From positions 1 through 59,722 of the forward strand of contig JABMRT010000248.1 in the NCBI GenBank assembly GCA_013202295.1: 59,722 nucleotides of DNA. The letters are read 5' to 3'. The notes below the pieces were generated by a model. The model saw nothing but the letters and a program-made list of their open reading frames with translations, did not search any database and was not told the origin of the DNA. Within the stretch, counting starts at the first letter, position 1. Every line of letters begins with the position of its first letter. Shown in pieces: positions 37,201 to 46,062 of the stretch. This DNA is from Candidatus Zhuqueibacterota bacterium (GTDB taxonomy: Bacteria > Zhuqueibacterota > QNDG01 > JABMRT01). The position numbers and the translations under genes are program-made.

Positions 37201-37450
37201 GGGCGACTCCGTCCACATAGGAGTGGCCGCTTCCTTTGGGCCATTCACCTGATGGTTGATCGGGCCAGTGGGCGATCTCTCCCCAGTTGATGAAGATGGT
37301 GCGAACCAGGTTTCCGTCCATTATGCCCTGACGGCGATAGGATGTTTTCCCTGTATTGGGATCCGGCTGCCGCTGGGCCATAACCGGTGAAACCAGCAGG
37401 AAGAGCGCTGTAAGCAAGCCTGCATAAATCAATCGATCTTTTATTAACAT
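34244..37450 (-). CDS. Large secreted protein with Ca-binding-like repeats, Fn3-like and type IX sorting domains
   Basis: A 1068-residue secreted protein with signal peptide (cleavage after VMAQ). The N-terminal half has acidic loops of the thrombospondin-3/dockerin kind (DGKDNDEDGIIDE, DINDNGQWDEGE). A fibronectin-III-like domain follows (PDKPTLSVISGDGKVTLLWD ... YRIYRATEP), then beta-rich domains, and at the C-terminus a sorting domain (VVPNPYVAAASWEPKN, then DGMDIAYGIYVYHVDA). The motif is VPNPY rather than YPNPFN. Proteins of this type are often encoded beside TonB receptors in FCB bacteria lacking SusD, and may serve as the surface glycan-binding partner here. GAGGTGG precedes the ATG. 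Confidence 0.75.
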   Translation of the reverse strand: MLIKDRLIYAGLLTALFLLVSPVMAQRQPDPNTGKTSYRRQGIMDGNLVRTIFINWGEIAHWPDQPSGEWPKGSGHSYVDGVALAVQAKTLDNDGNVIYPMETQYREFVDKGPNDELWGWAPVPGYFNALGDEPAMSDDPVTWPYRWPDKPEWFDEETGQAVWNGWRGKGLIQADLETYFVFDDDPDEEWNFFPDPGDPERRGLGLEVATRLFQWDHVLAEDCIFALYFITNEGQTDYDSTYYIFYIDWGLGGTDDSSDDTGDYETVLDIAFAYDFNGLGTPGQWGPVGVAGFAFLESPGIFNDGKDNDEDGIIDERRDSGAGVWLDSPPYGVSNEADFKRFYDRDSRPHWSGDEDQDWRGYEDINDNGQWDEGEPVQDDVGADGLGPFAAGYPGPDEGETDGMPTAGEPNFDYLDKDESDQIGLTGFAIFPVHTYQLHNENQNWKVFSAALPPREGLQVTANLGMFFSSGPFEVKAGQTENYSMALLFGEDMVHPDPAIGNHLGDLAPTKKTVQSIYNADYTFAIPPDKPTLSVISGDGKVTLLWDSKSENSFDPFLQEYDFEGYRIYRATEPELYETRLITDGYGRLTYRKPITQFDLKNGIKGLHPIDVHGAHFDLGNDTGLRHMYVDEDVKNGQTYYYAVVAYDRGYIDTTTVGQNLGISPSECASMIQQDISGNIKVDINTAVVTPNPRAIGYIDPDLENGLVHTGPATGSVDLQFAYEDSVLDGHSYAIIFSDSSLFHNSGTSYYRIFDVTGGDSTLLIDQTEFVESAESPIIDGMVLTIDNDEIVEIDTDLTEWLAGDCNYRITIDFDPRFTSETNQVFNINFPNPADYEIRFSDTIVDTSNSGNIGFPEVPVTFSVYNLTDDKPAKFMFRDDVADGMLTPDTTESILIYEDDLNTAFKISTTWRFSFMTDTLKPEIIEPQPGDVYRISTRKPYRTGDVICFDVNGMRFNQQVAESDMNRISVVPNPYVAAASWEPKNPYRFGRGERRIWFINLPEECTIRIYTVRGYLVDTVEHYGPDGEGAESWDLVSKDGMDIAYGIYVYHVDAPGIGNKIGKFAVIK

Positions 37451-37482
37451 GAAACCACCTCTATAAATAGAGCAGAAAATGA

Positions 37483-40179
37483 TTAAAATTTAAATTTAAC
37501 GCCAATATTCACTTCCCTGGGAGAGGAATAGAAATCAGGCCGGTTAAAGTAATCATCCAGACGGTTCAATCCTCTGGGTCTCAGACCTCCGGTATAGAGC
37601 GGCGCAAGCGAGTAGCCTGCCCGTCCAGTATCGGAGAAGACATCTTTTTCATTGAGACGGTCAAGGAGATTATACGCCCTCAAAAAGAGAGTCATATCAA
37701 AAATTCCTACCTTGAAATCTTTGTAGGCGTAGAGATCGACATTGTAGACCGTGGGTTTACGGGCACTGTTTTCAACACCGGTCTGATAGTTCTGATGAGA
37801 CGGTGTATAGGGCAGGCCCGTACCCAATTGTCCGATAACGCTGACATTGTAACCCCCCGGTTTCCCCATACTCAGGGTCAGGTTCACCTGATGACGGCGG
37901 TCCCAGTTGAGGGGCGCCATCTTTTTCTCCGTCTGTTTGGGCGGATCGGTCTGTTGATCCAGGAAGGCTGAGTTTGGATCGGATGCATTTCCCATGGCAA
38001 TCTGGAAGGTATAATCCAATGTTGCTGAAATGCCCATGGCAGGACGTTTTTCCAGAGCCACTGTAATGCCCCGCACATTGGCATAATCCCGGTTGATGTA
38101 GCGCCCGTATCTGTAACCTTCATTGGTCTTGAAGACTTCGGTTCCAAGCAGATTTCTGATATCTTTATAGTAAACAGTCAGGTCGAATCCCACATCATCC
38201 GTCAGCTGCTGCTGAAGTCCGATCTCGTAGATGACGGTCTTCTGGGGTTTCAGGTTGGCATTGCCCACTGTGTTCAGCTGGCTGTGAGGGGGTGATGACG
38301 CAATACTCTGAAGGGGGTAAATATCAAATTCAGGATTTGTATACAAATAGTCGAAGTTGGGAATCTGAAAAAAGTGTCCGTATGAAATATGAATGGCGCC
38401 CCGTTCAGAAATAGGATAGGCGATTCCCACCCGCGGACTGAGCTGGCTTTTCGATACGACCTCTTCCTTCTCAGAATCTCCGGGATCGGTAAAATCAAGG
38501 GGAATCTCCCCGTCTGGATTGAACCAGTCGAAACGCAGACCGGCATTGACAATAATATCCTGGTACTCCATCTTATCCTGTATAAATGCCGAGAACTCCA
38601 TGGGGTTGTGAGTATACTCATTGTTGGCGAATGTAGTAATGGGCGGAATGCGGTCCGGCAGTTCCGTCACCACAATAAATTCATGAAGCCAGAGTTCATG
38701 ACGGCGTGCTTCAAGTCCCAGTTTGAATTGATGCGTATTGGTGACCTGACTGATCAGGTCAAACTTCACCAGAGAAGTTGTGGTGCTGCGGTTAAAATGC
38801 CACAGTTCCATTCCGCCTGAAGTAAACGCATTGGCGCCTGTATCCTGAAGCCGCTGAATGGTTACATAGTCCTCATCATAGGGATCTTCCAGTACGTACT
38901 GGTTGTATTTATTGTAAAAATGGCTGAAACGCAGGTCCATAAAGGTACGGCTGCTAAAAACATGAGTCCAGCCAAGCCTGTGATTATAGCCTCTTCTTTT
39001 TCTCTTATAATTGCCATCGGGATTCAGAAAAAAGTTGTGAACATACTCACAATAATCATTCCTCTGAAGAAAGTACTCGTAGTTTATAATATCCGCATTG
39101 GTAAGTTTTAATGTGATTTTGGATTGCAGGGTGACACGCTGACTGGAATTCATTGGAACGGCGTCTGCATTGTCTATGAGGGAGTCTGCCAGGGATTCGG
39201 TAAATGAGTGGGCATTCCCCTGAGCCATAATGTCCCAGTCTTCGGGATCGTCGGCTGTCCAGTCGGAATGGTCGGATGGAACAAAAACCTTTTTCCCGTA
39301 AATATACCCGTCTGAATCGTAATAGCGTCCTGAGGCAAAGAACTTAAGCCGTTTATTCATAAACGGTACCGGACCGCTGAGACTTCCCTGTACATTGTAG
39401 GTGGGATTGATATTATCTATATTGTAAAAGATATCAGAATGGGTGCTGACATAGTCGCCTAAATAGGTAGAGAATTCACCGTGATAATCATCTCCCCCCT
39501 CTTTGGTCACAATATTGACCACACCCGACATGGCCTGTCCGTACTCGGCATTGAAAGTACCGCTGATGACCTGCAGTTCGGCAACAGAGTTGTTCTCGAC
39601 TTCAATGGCCGATTCTCCGGAATAGACATCATTCACCGGAATGCCGTCGATCATGTACATGACCTCGCCCGATCTGCCACCACGCATATGGCCGTCTACG
39701 ACGCCGGCTTGCAGGTTGATCACATCCTCTATCCTGTCCACAGGGAGCTTGCTGATGGCATCGGCCCCGACCACCGCTTCCGTAGAGGTTAAATCCCTTT
39801 GAACCATAGGTTTTTTAGCCACAATGGACACAGTCTCACCTGACATCACCGTGGGGCTAAGTTCAAAATCGACCCGGGATGTCTTATCTACAGAGACATG
39901 GATCTGCCGTACCTCTACGGGTACGTATCCCATCATCATGGTGCGTACAGAATAGACCCCCGGAGGAAGTCGCAGGATATTGTAATACCCGTTCATATCG
40001 GTGGCTGAGCCGTAGGTTGTGCCGACAACGACCACATTTGCACCGATCAGAGGATTTTCCGTATCACCGTCGATGACCCGGCCGGCAATTTTTCCGGTGG
40101 TGCCTCCCATGAGTACAAACGACTTCATCCCGACACAGAGGATGATTATTCCTGCAAAAAGCCTGTTGATTGGACGCAT
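37483..40179 (-). CDS. TonB-dependent receptor with carboxypeptidase-like N-terminal domain
   Basis: An 898-residue outer-membrane receptor. After the signal peptide comes a CarboxypepD_reg-like domain (GKIAGRVIDGDTENPLIGANVVV ... TDMNGYYNILRLPPGVYSV), then the plug (ISKLPVDRIEDVINLQAGVV, SGEVMYMIDGIPVNDVY, FNAEYGQAMSGVVNIVTKEGG) and a 22-strand-type barrel ending EVNIGVKFKF. These domains match SusC-like/TonB oligosaccharide receptors, but no SusD gene lies beside it. The neighbouring sorting-domain proteins may replace SusD. It is likely the outer-membrane port for mannooligosaccharides. AAGGAAAA precedes the ATG. Confidence 0.9.
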   Translation of the reverse strand: MRPINRLFAGIIILCVGMKSFVLMGGTTGKIAGRVIDGDTENPLIGANVVVVGTTYGSATDMNGYYNILRLPPGVYSVRTMMMGYVPVEVRQIHVSVDKTSRVDFELSPTVMSGETVSIVAKKPMVQRDLTSTEAVVGADAISKLPVDRIEDVINLQAGVVDGHMRGGRSGEVMYMIDGIPVNDVYSGESAIEVENNSVAELQVISGTFNAEYGQAMSGVVNIVTKEGGDDYHGEFSTYLGDYVSTHSDIFYNIDNINPTYNVQGSLSGPVPFMNKRLKFFASGRYYDSDGYIYGKKVFVPSDHSDWTADDPEDWDIMAQGNAHSFTESLADSLIDNADAVPMNSSQRVTLQSKITLKLTNADIINYEYFLQRNDYCEYVHNFFLNPDGNYKRKRRGYNHRLGWTHVFSSRTFMDLRFSHFYNKYNQYVLEDPYDEDYVTIQRLQDTGANAFTSGGMELWHFNRSTTTSLVKFDLISQVTNTHQFKLGLEARRHELWLHEFIVVTELPDRIPPITTFANNEYTHNPMEFSAFIQDKMEYQDIIVNAGLRFDWFNPDGEIPLDFTDPGDSEKEEVVSKSQLSPRVGIAYPISERGAIHISYGHFFQIPNFDYLYTNPEFDIYPLQSIASSPPHSQLNTVGNANLKPQKTVIYEIGLQQQLTDDVGFDLTVYYKDIRNLLGTEVFKTNEGYRYGRYINRDYANVRGITVALEKRPAMGISATLDYTFQIAMGNASDPNSAFLDQQTDPPKQTEKKMAPLNWDRRHQVNLTLSMGKPGGYNVSVIGQLGTGLPYTPSHQNYQTGVENSARKPTVYNVDLYAYKDFKVGIFDMTLFLRAYNLLDRLNEKDVFSDTGRAGYSLAPLYTGGLRPRGLNRLDDYFNRPDFYSSPREVNIGVKFKF

Positions 40180-40265
40180 ATGCTTTTCCTTGATATAAAT
40201 ATCGGAAAATTGACCAGGACGGCTCTGTATTCAAAAGAGAGCCGCCCCGGTACTTGAGAGGAGTT

Positions 40266-41696
40266 TTACTTTACAAAGATCATACGTTTGGTTACGGTAT
40301 TGTTTTCTATGCGAAGCTGATAGAAATAGATACCGGAGTTGACCATATTTCCGTTTTCATCCCGGCCGTTCCAATCAATCAGGTACGACCCGGCGTTACG
40401 GACTTCATTGACCAGGGTCTGTACCTTCCGTCCAAGGATGTTGTAAACCGACAGTTCGACCATACCTGTTTTTTGTATGGTATAGCCGATCTGGGTTGTG
40501 GGATTGAACGGATTGGGATAGTTCTGGGCCAGCTTGTATTTTTCGGGAACCTGTGTATGTTCAGAATACCAATCTTCCGCAACGGATGTTGCAACAATAT
40601 TGACCTTGCGGATAGAGAAGTCGTCGTACCAGCAGGATCCCATGGAGAATGAGTTAAAGCGTGCACGGCAAGAGAGACCCACAGCATCTTCAGGTGCCTG
40701 GGCCTTGACACGATACTGCACCCACTCTGCTGAGCTGGAATCGAGTTGGTCGAAATAGAAGAACTGATCGCCGCCGGTGAGTTCCCAGGCATCTCCCAAG
40801 TCGTCTTTGTGGAAGAAGAAGCAAATGCCCAGACGCTGATCATTGTAGACTGGCGTTACATTGGTGGGCAGATACTGGGGATCGGTATTAATGCTGTCCC
40901 ATTTGACCCAGACGCTGATCTCGTACCATTCCTCGGGCTCGACGGGAACCGGCTCGGAGTAGAAGACCATCTCATCGCTCTCAGCATCCGGCTCGTGAAG
41001 CAGGGCCGAGTAGGTGCCGCTGTGGGCCTCTGCATCATCCAGGTTGCAATAGTTAAGAGGATTGTCGCCTGAATGCCACTCAAGCCAGCCCAAAGGTATT
41101 TCAGCATTGCCGTTGAAAAGGCCCATGGTCCAGGGATCGGTGCCGCAGCCGATATTGTCAAAATAGGCCGTTCCTGTGGCGTCTTTGCCCATGAACAGGG
41201 TGACGTAAATCTCATCCGGCTTGCTGCCCGCGGTGGTGGCAACTCCGTCGGTGACCTCGGTCCAGTCCATGTCGGCGGCTGTCTGATCGATATAGACGAT
41301 CTTCTCGCCGATGGAGGCGCCGCCTGTGAAGAATTCATACTTCACACCGATCTTTTCATCATCCGTGGCAGGAGTGGTATTTACGCCAACTGTCTTGACC
41401 CTGAAGCTCAGGTTGTAGAGTCCGTCTGCTTCAGCATGGTTCCAGTAGAGCTGGGCATTGTTGTCGCTCTTCCAGCCCACGATATCCGCAGTTGCGGCGG
41501 CTTTCTCAATCTGAAGAGAACGGAGACTGCCGTCATACCCATCCGTAGACCAGGTCATGGTGGCGCCGTCGCCGAAAGAAGACCAGAAATTGGGCTCCAT
41601 GGTTTCCAGGTCGGCATTGACCAAAAGATTTCCCTGGGCAAACAGAGAGCCTGCAAAAAAACCACCCAGGATAAGAACTGTCCATACTTTACGCAT
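40266..41696 (-). CDS. Secreted carbohydrate-binding-like protein with type IX sorting domain
   Basis: A 476-residue secreted protein with GGGAGGT before the ATG and a signal peptide ending SLFAQ. It contains two or three jelly-roll modules of the CBM4/9-like type: each opens with a LLVNADLET / FNGNAEIPLGWLEWHSG style stretch and carries Trp/Tyr-rich strands. The last 90 residues are the sorting domain (AQNYPNPFNPTTQIGYTI ... GIYFYQLRIENNTVTKRMIFVK). No catalytic signature is seen. As the first structural gene after lacI it is probably an abundant surface glycan-binding protein. Confidence 0.75.
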   Translation of the reverse strand: MRKVWTVLILGGFFAGSLFAQGNLLVNADLETMEPNFWSSFGDGATMTWSTDGYDGSLRSLQIEKAAATADIVGWKSDNNAQLYWNHAEADGLYNLSFRVKTVGVNTTPATDDEKIGVKYEFFTGGASIGEKIVYIDQTAADMDWTEVTDGVATTAGSKPDEIYVTLFMGKDATGTAYFDNIGCGTDPWTMGLFNGNAEIPLGWLEWHSGDNPLNYCNLDDAEAHSGTYSALLHEPDAESDEMVFYSEPVPVEPEEWYEISVWVKWDSINTDPQYLPTNVTPVYNDQRLGICFFFHKDDLGDAWELTGGDQFFYFDQLDSSSAEWVQYRVKAQAPEDAVGLSCRARFNSFSMGSCWYDDFSIRKVNIVATSVAEDWYSEHTQVPEKYKLAQNYPNPFNPTTQIGYTIQKTGMVELSVYNILGRKVQTLVNEVRNAGSYLIDWNGRDENGNMVNSGIYFYQLRIENNTVTKRMIFVK

Positions 41697-41803
41697 TTCT
41701 AACCTCCCTTTCAGTTGAAAGTTACTTTCAGATAACTCCTCAAAAAAATCTCTCTTTCTTCTTCAAAAATCCTTTACATCATTTTTCCTTCAGATCACCT
41801 CCC

Positions 41804-42826
41804 TTATTTGATTGAAACACCTGTCGATCTTCTTACAACCAGTTCAACGGGAAGCAATGTCTTCCCCTGAATAAAATGTCCCGCCTTAATCATTTCAACC
41901 AGACGCCGGATGGCCATGGCGCCCAGTTCGACCTTGTCCACGTGTACGGTTGTCAAATTCGGCTCGATCATTAAATCGTTCTCAATATCATCGAACCCAA
42001 CCAGAGCCACATCATCAGGCACACGAACATCATGTTCCCGCATACAGCGTAAACAACCTTGGGCCATGGCGTCATTGCCTGCGAACAATCCTGAAAACTC
42101 AACCCCCCTTTTCAAGAGTTTGCACATGGCATTATATCCATCTTCAAAGGCCGTAGAGGGTTCATCCGCAACAATGAGATTCTCATCCACAGAAATGCCC
42201 GATTCCAACAATGCCTTTTTATAACCCTCCAATCGTACCTTCAAACTGGGGTGATCCATATCCCCGCCCACAAACGCGATCCGATTGTGTCCCAATTGAG
42301 TAAGATGAGACACCGCCTGCCGGGCGCCGTCTACATTATCGATCAGTACGGCGGATACCGCTCCTGTCTTGGGAAGAAAATCAACAAACACAAAGGGTGT
42401 TTTGGTTTTACGAATATATTCAATGAGAACCGCTGGTATGTGACCCGCCAGGATGACACCGTCCACATTCTTTTCCAGTAGAAATCGGGGGATATGCTTA
42501 TTCTTGCGGAATGAACCATTAACTGTCGTCAATAACATATAATAATGATGGGCCCTGGCTTCGAATTCAGTGCCCAGAAAAACTTTCGTGTAAAAGGGTT
42601 CTGCGCGGGAGAAATGATCCTCGGTCAAGATAAAGCCAATATTGCCCGTGGTCTTGCTGGCCAATCCGCGGGCGATCCGGTGCGGATGATAATCCAGGGC
42701 CTCGATGACGCGCATGACTTTTTGACGCGTCTCTTCGCTTACATTTTTTTTCTTATTTAAAACGAGGGAGACTGTCGAGAGAGAGACTCCCGCTTTCGAG
42801 GCGACATCTTTGATTGTCACACCCAT
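41804..42826 (-). CDS. LacI-family transcriptional regulator
   Basis: A 340-residue regulator. The N-terminal helix-turn-helix and hinge read VTIKDVASKAGVSLSTVSLVLN and YHPHRIARGLASKTTGNIGF, followed by a periplasmic-binding-protein-like sensor domain (FVFVDFLPKTGAVSAVLIDN, GHNRIAFVGGD, GLFAGNDAMAQGCL, VALVGFDDIE). GAGGAAAGG precedes the ATG. It is the first gene of the run that includes the mannoside operon and has a LacI-type palindrome 110 bases upstream, so it probably represses itself and the locus and is released by a mannoside. Confidence 0.95.
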   Translation of the reverse strand: MGVTIKDVASKAGVSLSTVSLVLNKKKNVSEETRQKVMRVIEALDYHPHRIARGLASKTTGNIGFILTEDHFSRAEPFYTKVFLGTEFEARAHHYYMLLTTVNGSFRKNKHIPRFLLEKNVDGVILAGHIPAVLIEYIRKTKTPFVFVDFLPKTGAVSAVLIDNVDGARQAVSHLTQLGHNRIAFVGGDMDHPSLKVRLEGYKKALLESGISVDENLIVADEPSTAFEDGYNAMCKLLKRGVEFSGLFAGNDAMAQGCLRCMREHDVRVPDDVALVGFDDIENDLMIEPNLTTVHVDKVELGAMAIRRLVEMIKAGHFIQGKTLLPVELVVRRSTGVSIK

Positions 42827-43224
42827 AAAGGGCCTTTCCTCGTAACGTTTTTATAAAAAATTATTTTTCTCAACTTAAGTCTTAACATAAAGTGGGACAA
42901 AAACAACAAAAAGTATTACCAAAAGCTGCCATTCTATCGAAACGTTTCGATTATTTAACATAAAAAGAAATTCCTTCCATGTCAAGTCTTTTTTTTACAC
43001 GGACACGATATAAGTATGGATATTTATTTTCAAAATCCAGGATCAGGGTTAATTTTATCAGATTGAATTATAAAGAAAAGGCGCTTTCGCGGTAGGATTA
43101 ATGTGTTCAACCAGTAAACATCCACCGCCAGATCAGTGGTCCCGCTTCATATTAAAATGGATATTAGAGAATCGGAACGACTTATATAGTATCGAGTCCC
43201 GACGGAGTCGGGATGATGATTAAT
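42827..43224. other. Non-coding region between the foldase gene and lacI
   Basis: A 398-base gap. It holds the lacI leader, operator and promoter described separately. The rest (42990-43190) is AT-rich without a gene. A short hairpin (TCCCGAC 43197-43203 with GTCGGGA 43207-43213) lies just past the end of the foldase gene and may serve as its transcription end; it has no T run on the minus side. Confidence 0.5.
42936..42985 (-). promoter_or_regulatory. Sigma70 promoter with LacI operator at the start site
   Basis: On the minus strand TTGACA (42980-42985), 17 bases, TATGTT (42957-42962). Five bases after the -10 box begins the perfect palindrome ATCGAAACGTTTCGAT (42936-42951), with the central CG typical of LacI/CcpA-family operators. 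It covers the expected start point near 42950, a classic repression position. The leader to lacI would be about 125 bases. Confidence 0.85.
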
Positions 43225-44619
43225 TCAATCCTCAATACGACCTTGACCCAGTTGTGGCCAGATCGGCACGGCAAGCTGACGCTGAAAATTCGTCCACACC
43301 GCGATCATGGGCACGCCCGTCAAAGGGATATTCATCAGCCGTTCCGCGTCCACAAATGCGGAATACTCAGCCGCCGATTCCCGAAACGCTAGCCTTGGAT
43401 CGCGCCCCTCCGCCATCATGCGATTCTTTGCCAGAATGAACAGAAAGTTATCCCGCCAAATGGCAACGTCGGCTCTGACTCTGGGCCTTTGTGCCAATCC
43501 CCGACGGCGCCCCTCTTCCGCCAGCAACGCGTCCCTGACCATCATACGGATCGCCTTCTGAAGATCCCGGCGGAACGCCCGGGATGATCGACGATTGATC
43601 GGCACTTCCTGGAGCCATATCTTTTCAAGGAATTGGCGCACGGTCCACTCGCCTCCCCGGAAGGTCACGAGCGCATCATCCAAATGATCCGCTACGCGTT
43701 CTTCGGTCAGGATTACCTCCTGTTCCACGAACATCTTGACATTGGCCCGGGACTCCGTCTCTTCATCAAAATCAATCCACTTTTCCAGTTCTTCGGCAAC
43801 CAATATGAACAAGCGACCTTTGAGTACAACGCGTTTGTCCTTCATGAAAGCTTCCACAAACTGACCTGAACGCAAAGCCTCTTTCCGCCTGCGGATCATC
43901 TTCTCGATTGTTGCTTTACGGGATGCAAAATGCTCCTCCGTAGACATCATCTCCCGGACGCGATTCTCCAGCTTAAGAATGAGATAGCCGTTAGAAACCT
44001 GAATCACCGGCGAAACCTCTCCGGCGTCCATCCGATAAGCGGCCTCCTCAATGGCTGGTTCAGCCTGCCCCCATGTAAATTCAACTCGCGAATCGCCGGG
44101 ATCCGTTCGACCGTAAATCTCTTCCAGAAGCCGTTCAAAGGGGATTCCGTCATCGAGCATGCCCTTCCACGCCGCTGCAACTTCCTGATCCGCGGTCTGG
44201 AGAAACCGGACCACCAGCTTCTCATTCATCTTTTGGAATGCATCTCGAACTTCATCTTCATGAATCCAAACTTCGTTCCGAACGGCTTCATGATACAACT
44301 CCCGTCCCACAGCCGAACTCTCCACGGATCGAACCTTCTTCTGGAATACAGGATTCTCATGCAAGCCCAGTTGTTCCGCCTCCGCGGCAAAAACTTTCTC
44401 GGTGACAAGCATATCCAACGCCCGTCGTCTGCCCTCCAGCGTGTTGATGTCGATTCCCACAGGCAGAGGACTCATTTCCACGCGCTGCACAAAATCACGC
44501 ACCATAATCGCCCGATCCCCGACAGTCAGAAGCACATCCGCGTCTTGTTCCTGTGTTCTACCGCAAAACAGGAGCAATGCCGCGAGCGTCGGCAGAAGTA
44601 TGACAAATCTCGATTTCAT
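43225..44619 (-). CDS. SurA/parvulin-like peptidyl-prolyl isomerase lipoprotein
   Basis: A 464-residue exported protein with lipobox LLLFC at cysteine 19 and AAGGGAGA upstream. The N-terminal third is SurA-like helical (ALDMLVTEKVFAAEAEQLGLHENPVF), then a parvulin-type segment (ILEEIYGRTDPGDS-like LLEEIYGRTDPGDSRVEFTWGQAEPAIEEAAYRMDAGEVSPVIQVSNGYLILKLE region, residues about 150-225) that has the GEVSPVI and GYLILKL strands. The C-terminal half is again helical. Such proteins help outer-membrane or secreted proteins fold. It is set between carbohydrate genes and may serve their exported products. The parvulin domain is short and catalytic activity is uncertain. Confidence 0.7.
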   Translation of the reverse strand: MKSRFVILLPTLAALLLFCGRTQEQDADVLLTVGDRAIMVRDFVQRVEMSPLPVGIDINTLEGRRRALDMLVTEKVFAAEAEQLGLHENPVFQKKVRSVESSAVGRELYHEAVRNEVWIHEDEVRDAFQKMNEKLVVRFLQTADQEVAAAWKGMLDDGIPFERLLEEIYGRTDPGDSRVEFTWGQAEPAIEEAAYRMDAGEVSPVIQVSNGYLILKLENRVREMMSTEEHFASRKATIEKMIRRRKEALRSGQFVEAFMKDKRVVLKGRLFILVAEELEKWIDFDEETESRANVKMFVEQEVILTEERVADHLDDALVTFRGGEWTVRQFLEKIWLQEVPINRRSSRAFRRDLQKAIRMMVRDALLAEEGRRRGLAQRPRVRADVAIWRDNFLFILAKNRMMAEGRDPRLAFRESAAEYSAFVDAERLMNIPLTGVPMIAVWTNFQRQLAVPIWPQLGQGRIED

Positions 44620-44707
44620 GGTCTCCCTTAAACCGTCAGATCATCCGATCTTTATCTTATAAAAAACACTAATTAAATTCAACCTGTATTTTGCCCGGCT
44701 TCTCGCC

Positions 44708-46024
44708 TTAATCACATCTTTCGACTTTATCAATCAGATCGAGGACCAGGCTCGCGGTCCAGGAAAAACCCTCGCCCCCATATCCTTCGCCGGTGAACGG
44801 ATTGAAATATTCGTGGTATCCGTGCGCATGCACCAGAGTCAACGTCTTCTCAATAATCTGGCGGGCTTCCACCTCAAAGCCAGAATCCATCAACCCGCAG
44901 ATTAAAAACCAGTTCATATTGATCCACACCGGTCCCCGCCAGTAATTCATCGGATCAAATTCAGGCGCAACCACGGAAACCGTACAAAAGGGATGTCCCT
45001 GCTCCGGCCAGAATTCGCCGCCGGACTTCAATCGCTTTGCCCATTGATGTGCAGTCTCCGCTTCAACGAGTCCGGCGTACAAGGGCATGAAACCGACGAT
45101 TGTATTTCGGACAATCCTGTGTTGACCCCGCACATCGTAATCCGTGTATACGCCTTTATCCTGATCCCACAACTTGGACACGATCCCGCGCTCCAACATG
45201 GAGATCCAGTGATCGATTTCATACGTGTCCTCGCCCAGCAGTTCAGCCATTTGCTTCAGACAACGATCCGCAGCAAGTAAAATCACATTAAAAAGCACCG
45301 GCTGCACCAGGAACGGACATTCGGTCAGCACGCGTTCCTCGTCCCAATCCAGGGATCGCAGAAACTCGACCAAATAGGAATACCGGTCATAGTCGTCATC
45401 AGAGGGACGTTGATCCGCGGGCACCACGTTCCGGTCGTGCCGCTGATATTGAGGCTGCCAATCCATGCAGATGTTTCGAAGCGGTTCATCCCAGCGGGGC
45501 GAATTGTCCAAGCCGCTCTCCCAAGGATGCACAATGGCCGCCAGCCCGTCGTCACCGACCGTGCGATCCCGATGCAGAAAAGCATGATAGGATTTCAATC
45601 GCGGGAAAACCGTCCGTAAGAAATCGAGGGAATGCTCTCTATCCTTTGAATTCCGGAATACCGCCCAGGCCGCCACCGCCAGCATGGGAGGCTGGGTGAT
45701 CCCCGATGTGCTTACTTCCTCCGGCGCCATTGGACTTCGGCTCGCGCCCCAATACGCCGGATCAGGATGATAGCCGCGGGAGTCCGGATCGAAGATGATA
45801 TGAGGAATCATCCCGTTCTTCCACTGACCGCGGAACAGGGAGAGTATCTCCCGGCGCGCCCGCTCCTCATCCACATGCGACAAGCCAATGGCGATAAAGG
45901 CCGAATCCCAGTTCCACTGATGCGGATACAATCCGGGACTGGGTTTGGTGTACGCGCCCGTATCATTCGCCTTCAGAACGCGGACGGCACGCTCCCGAAG
46001 CGTCTTCAACATGTTTCTATTCAA
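44708..46024 (-). CDS. GH63-like (alpha/alpha)6 glycosidase, mannosyl/glucosylglycerate-hydrolase type
   Basis: A 438-residue enzyme without signal peptide. The stretch YPHQWNWDSAFIAIGLSHVD and later GMIPHIIFD, GITQPPMLAVAAWAVF, IVHPWESGLDNSPRWDEPL and YWRGPVWINMNWFL match the small GH63-like hydrolases that act on mannosylglycerate or glucosylglycerate. The WESGLDNSPRWD aspartate is the likely general acid. The start is a TTG at 46024 with AGAGAGG upstream. It follows the broken glycosidase gene by about 40 bases and is probably co-transcribed with it. The substrate could equally be another alpha-glucoside or alpha-mannoside. Confidence 0.8.
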   Translation of the reverse strand: MNRNMLKTLRERAVRVLKANDTGAYTKPSPGLYPHQWNWDSAFIAIGLSHVDEERARREILSLFRGQWKNGMIPHIIFDPDSRGYHPDPAYWGASRSPMAPEEVSTSGITQPPMLAVAAWAVFRNSKDREHSLDFLRTVFPRLKSYHAFLHRDRTVGDDGLAAIVHPWESGLDNSPRWDEPLRNICMDWQPQYQRHDRNVVPADQRPSDDDYDRYSYLVEFLRSLDWDEERVLTECPFLVQPVLFNVILLAADRCLKQMAELLGEDTYEIDHWISMLERGIVSKLWDQDKGVYTDYDVRGQHRIVRNTIVGFMPLYAGLVEAETAHQWAKRLKSGGEFWPEQGHPFCTVSVVAPEFDPMNYWRGPVWINMNWFLICGLMDSGFEVEARQIIEKTLTLVHAHGYHEYFNPFTGEGYGGEGFSWTASLVLDLIDKVERCD

Positions 46025-46062
46025 ATGAAAAACCTCTCTTCCGGAAATTTAATCCGGATCAT

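Noticed and set aside
34244-40179. SusC/SusD pair
   Set aside because: The 898-residue protein is a TonB receptor, but no neighbour has the TPR-rich SusD lipoprotein layout; the adjacent proteins carry sorting domains instead.
41715-41729. TGAAAGT-T-ACTTTCA palindrome before the CBM gene as a second LacI operator
   Set aside because: It has an odd-length centre without the CG of the LacI site and overlaps the ribosome-site region; it may be a simple hairpin.
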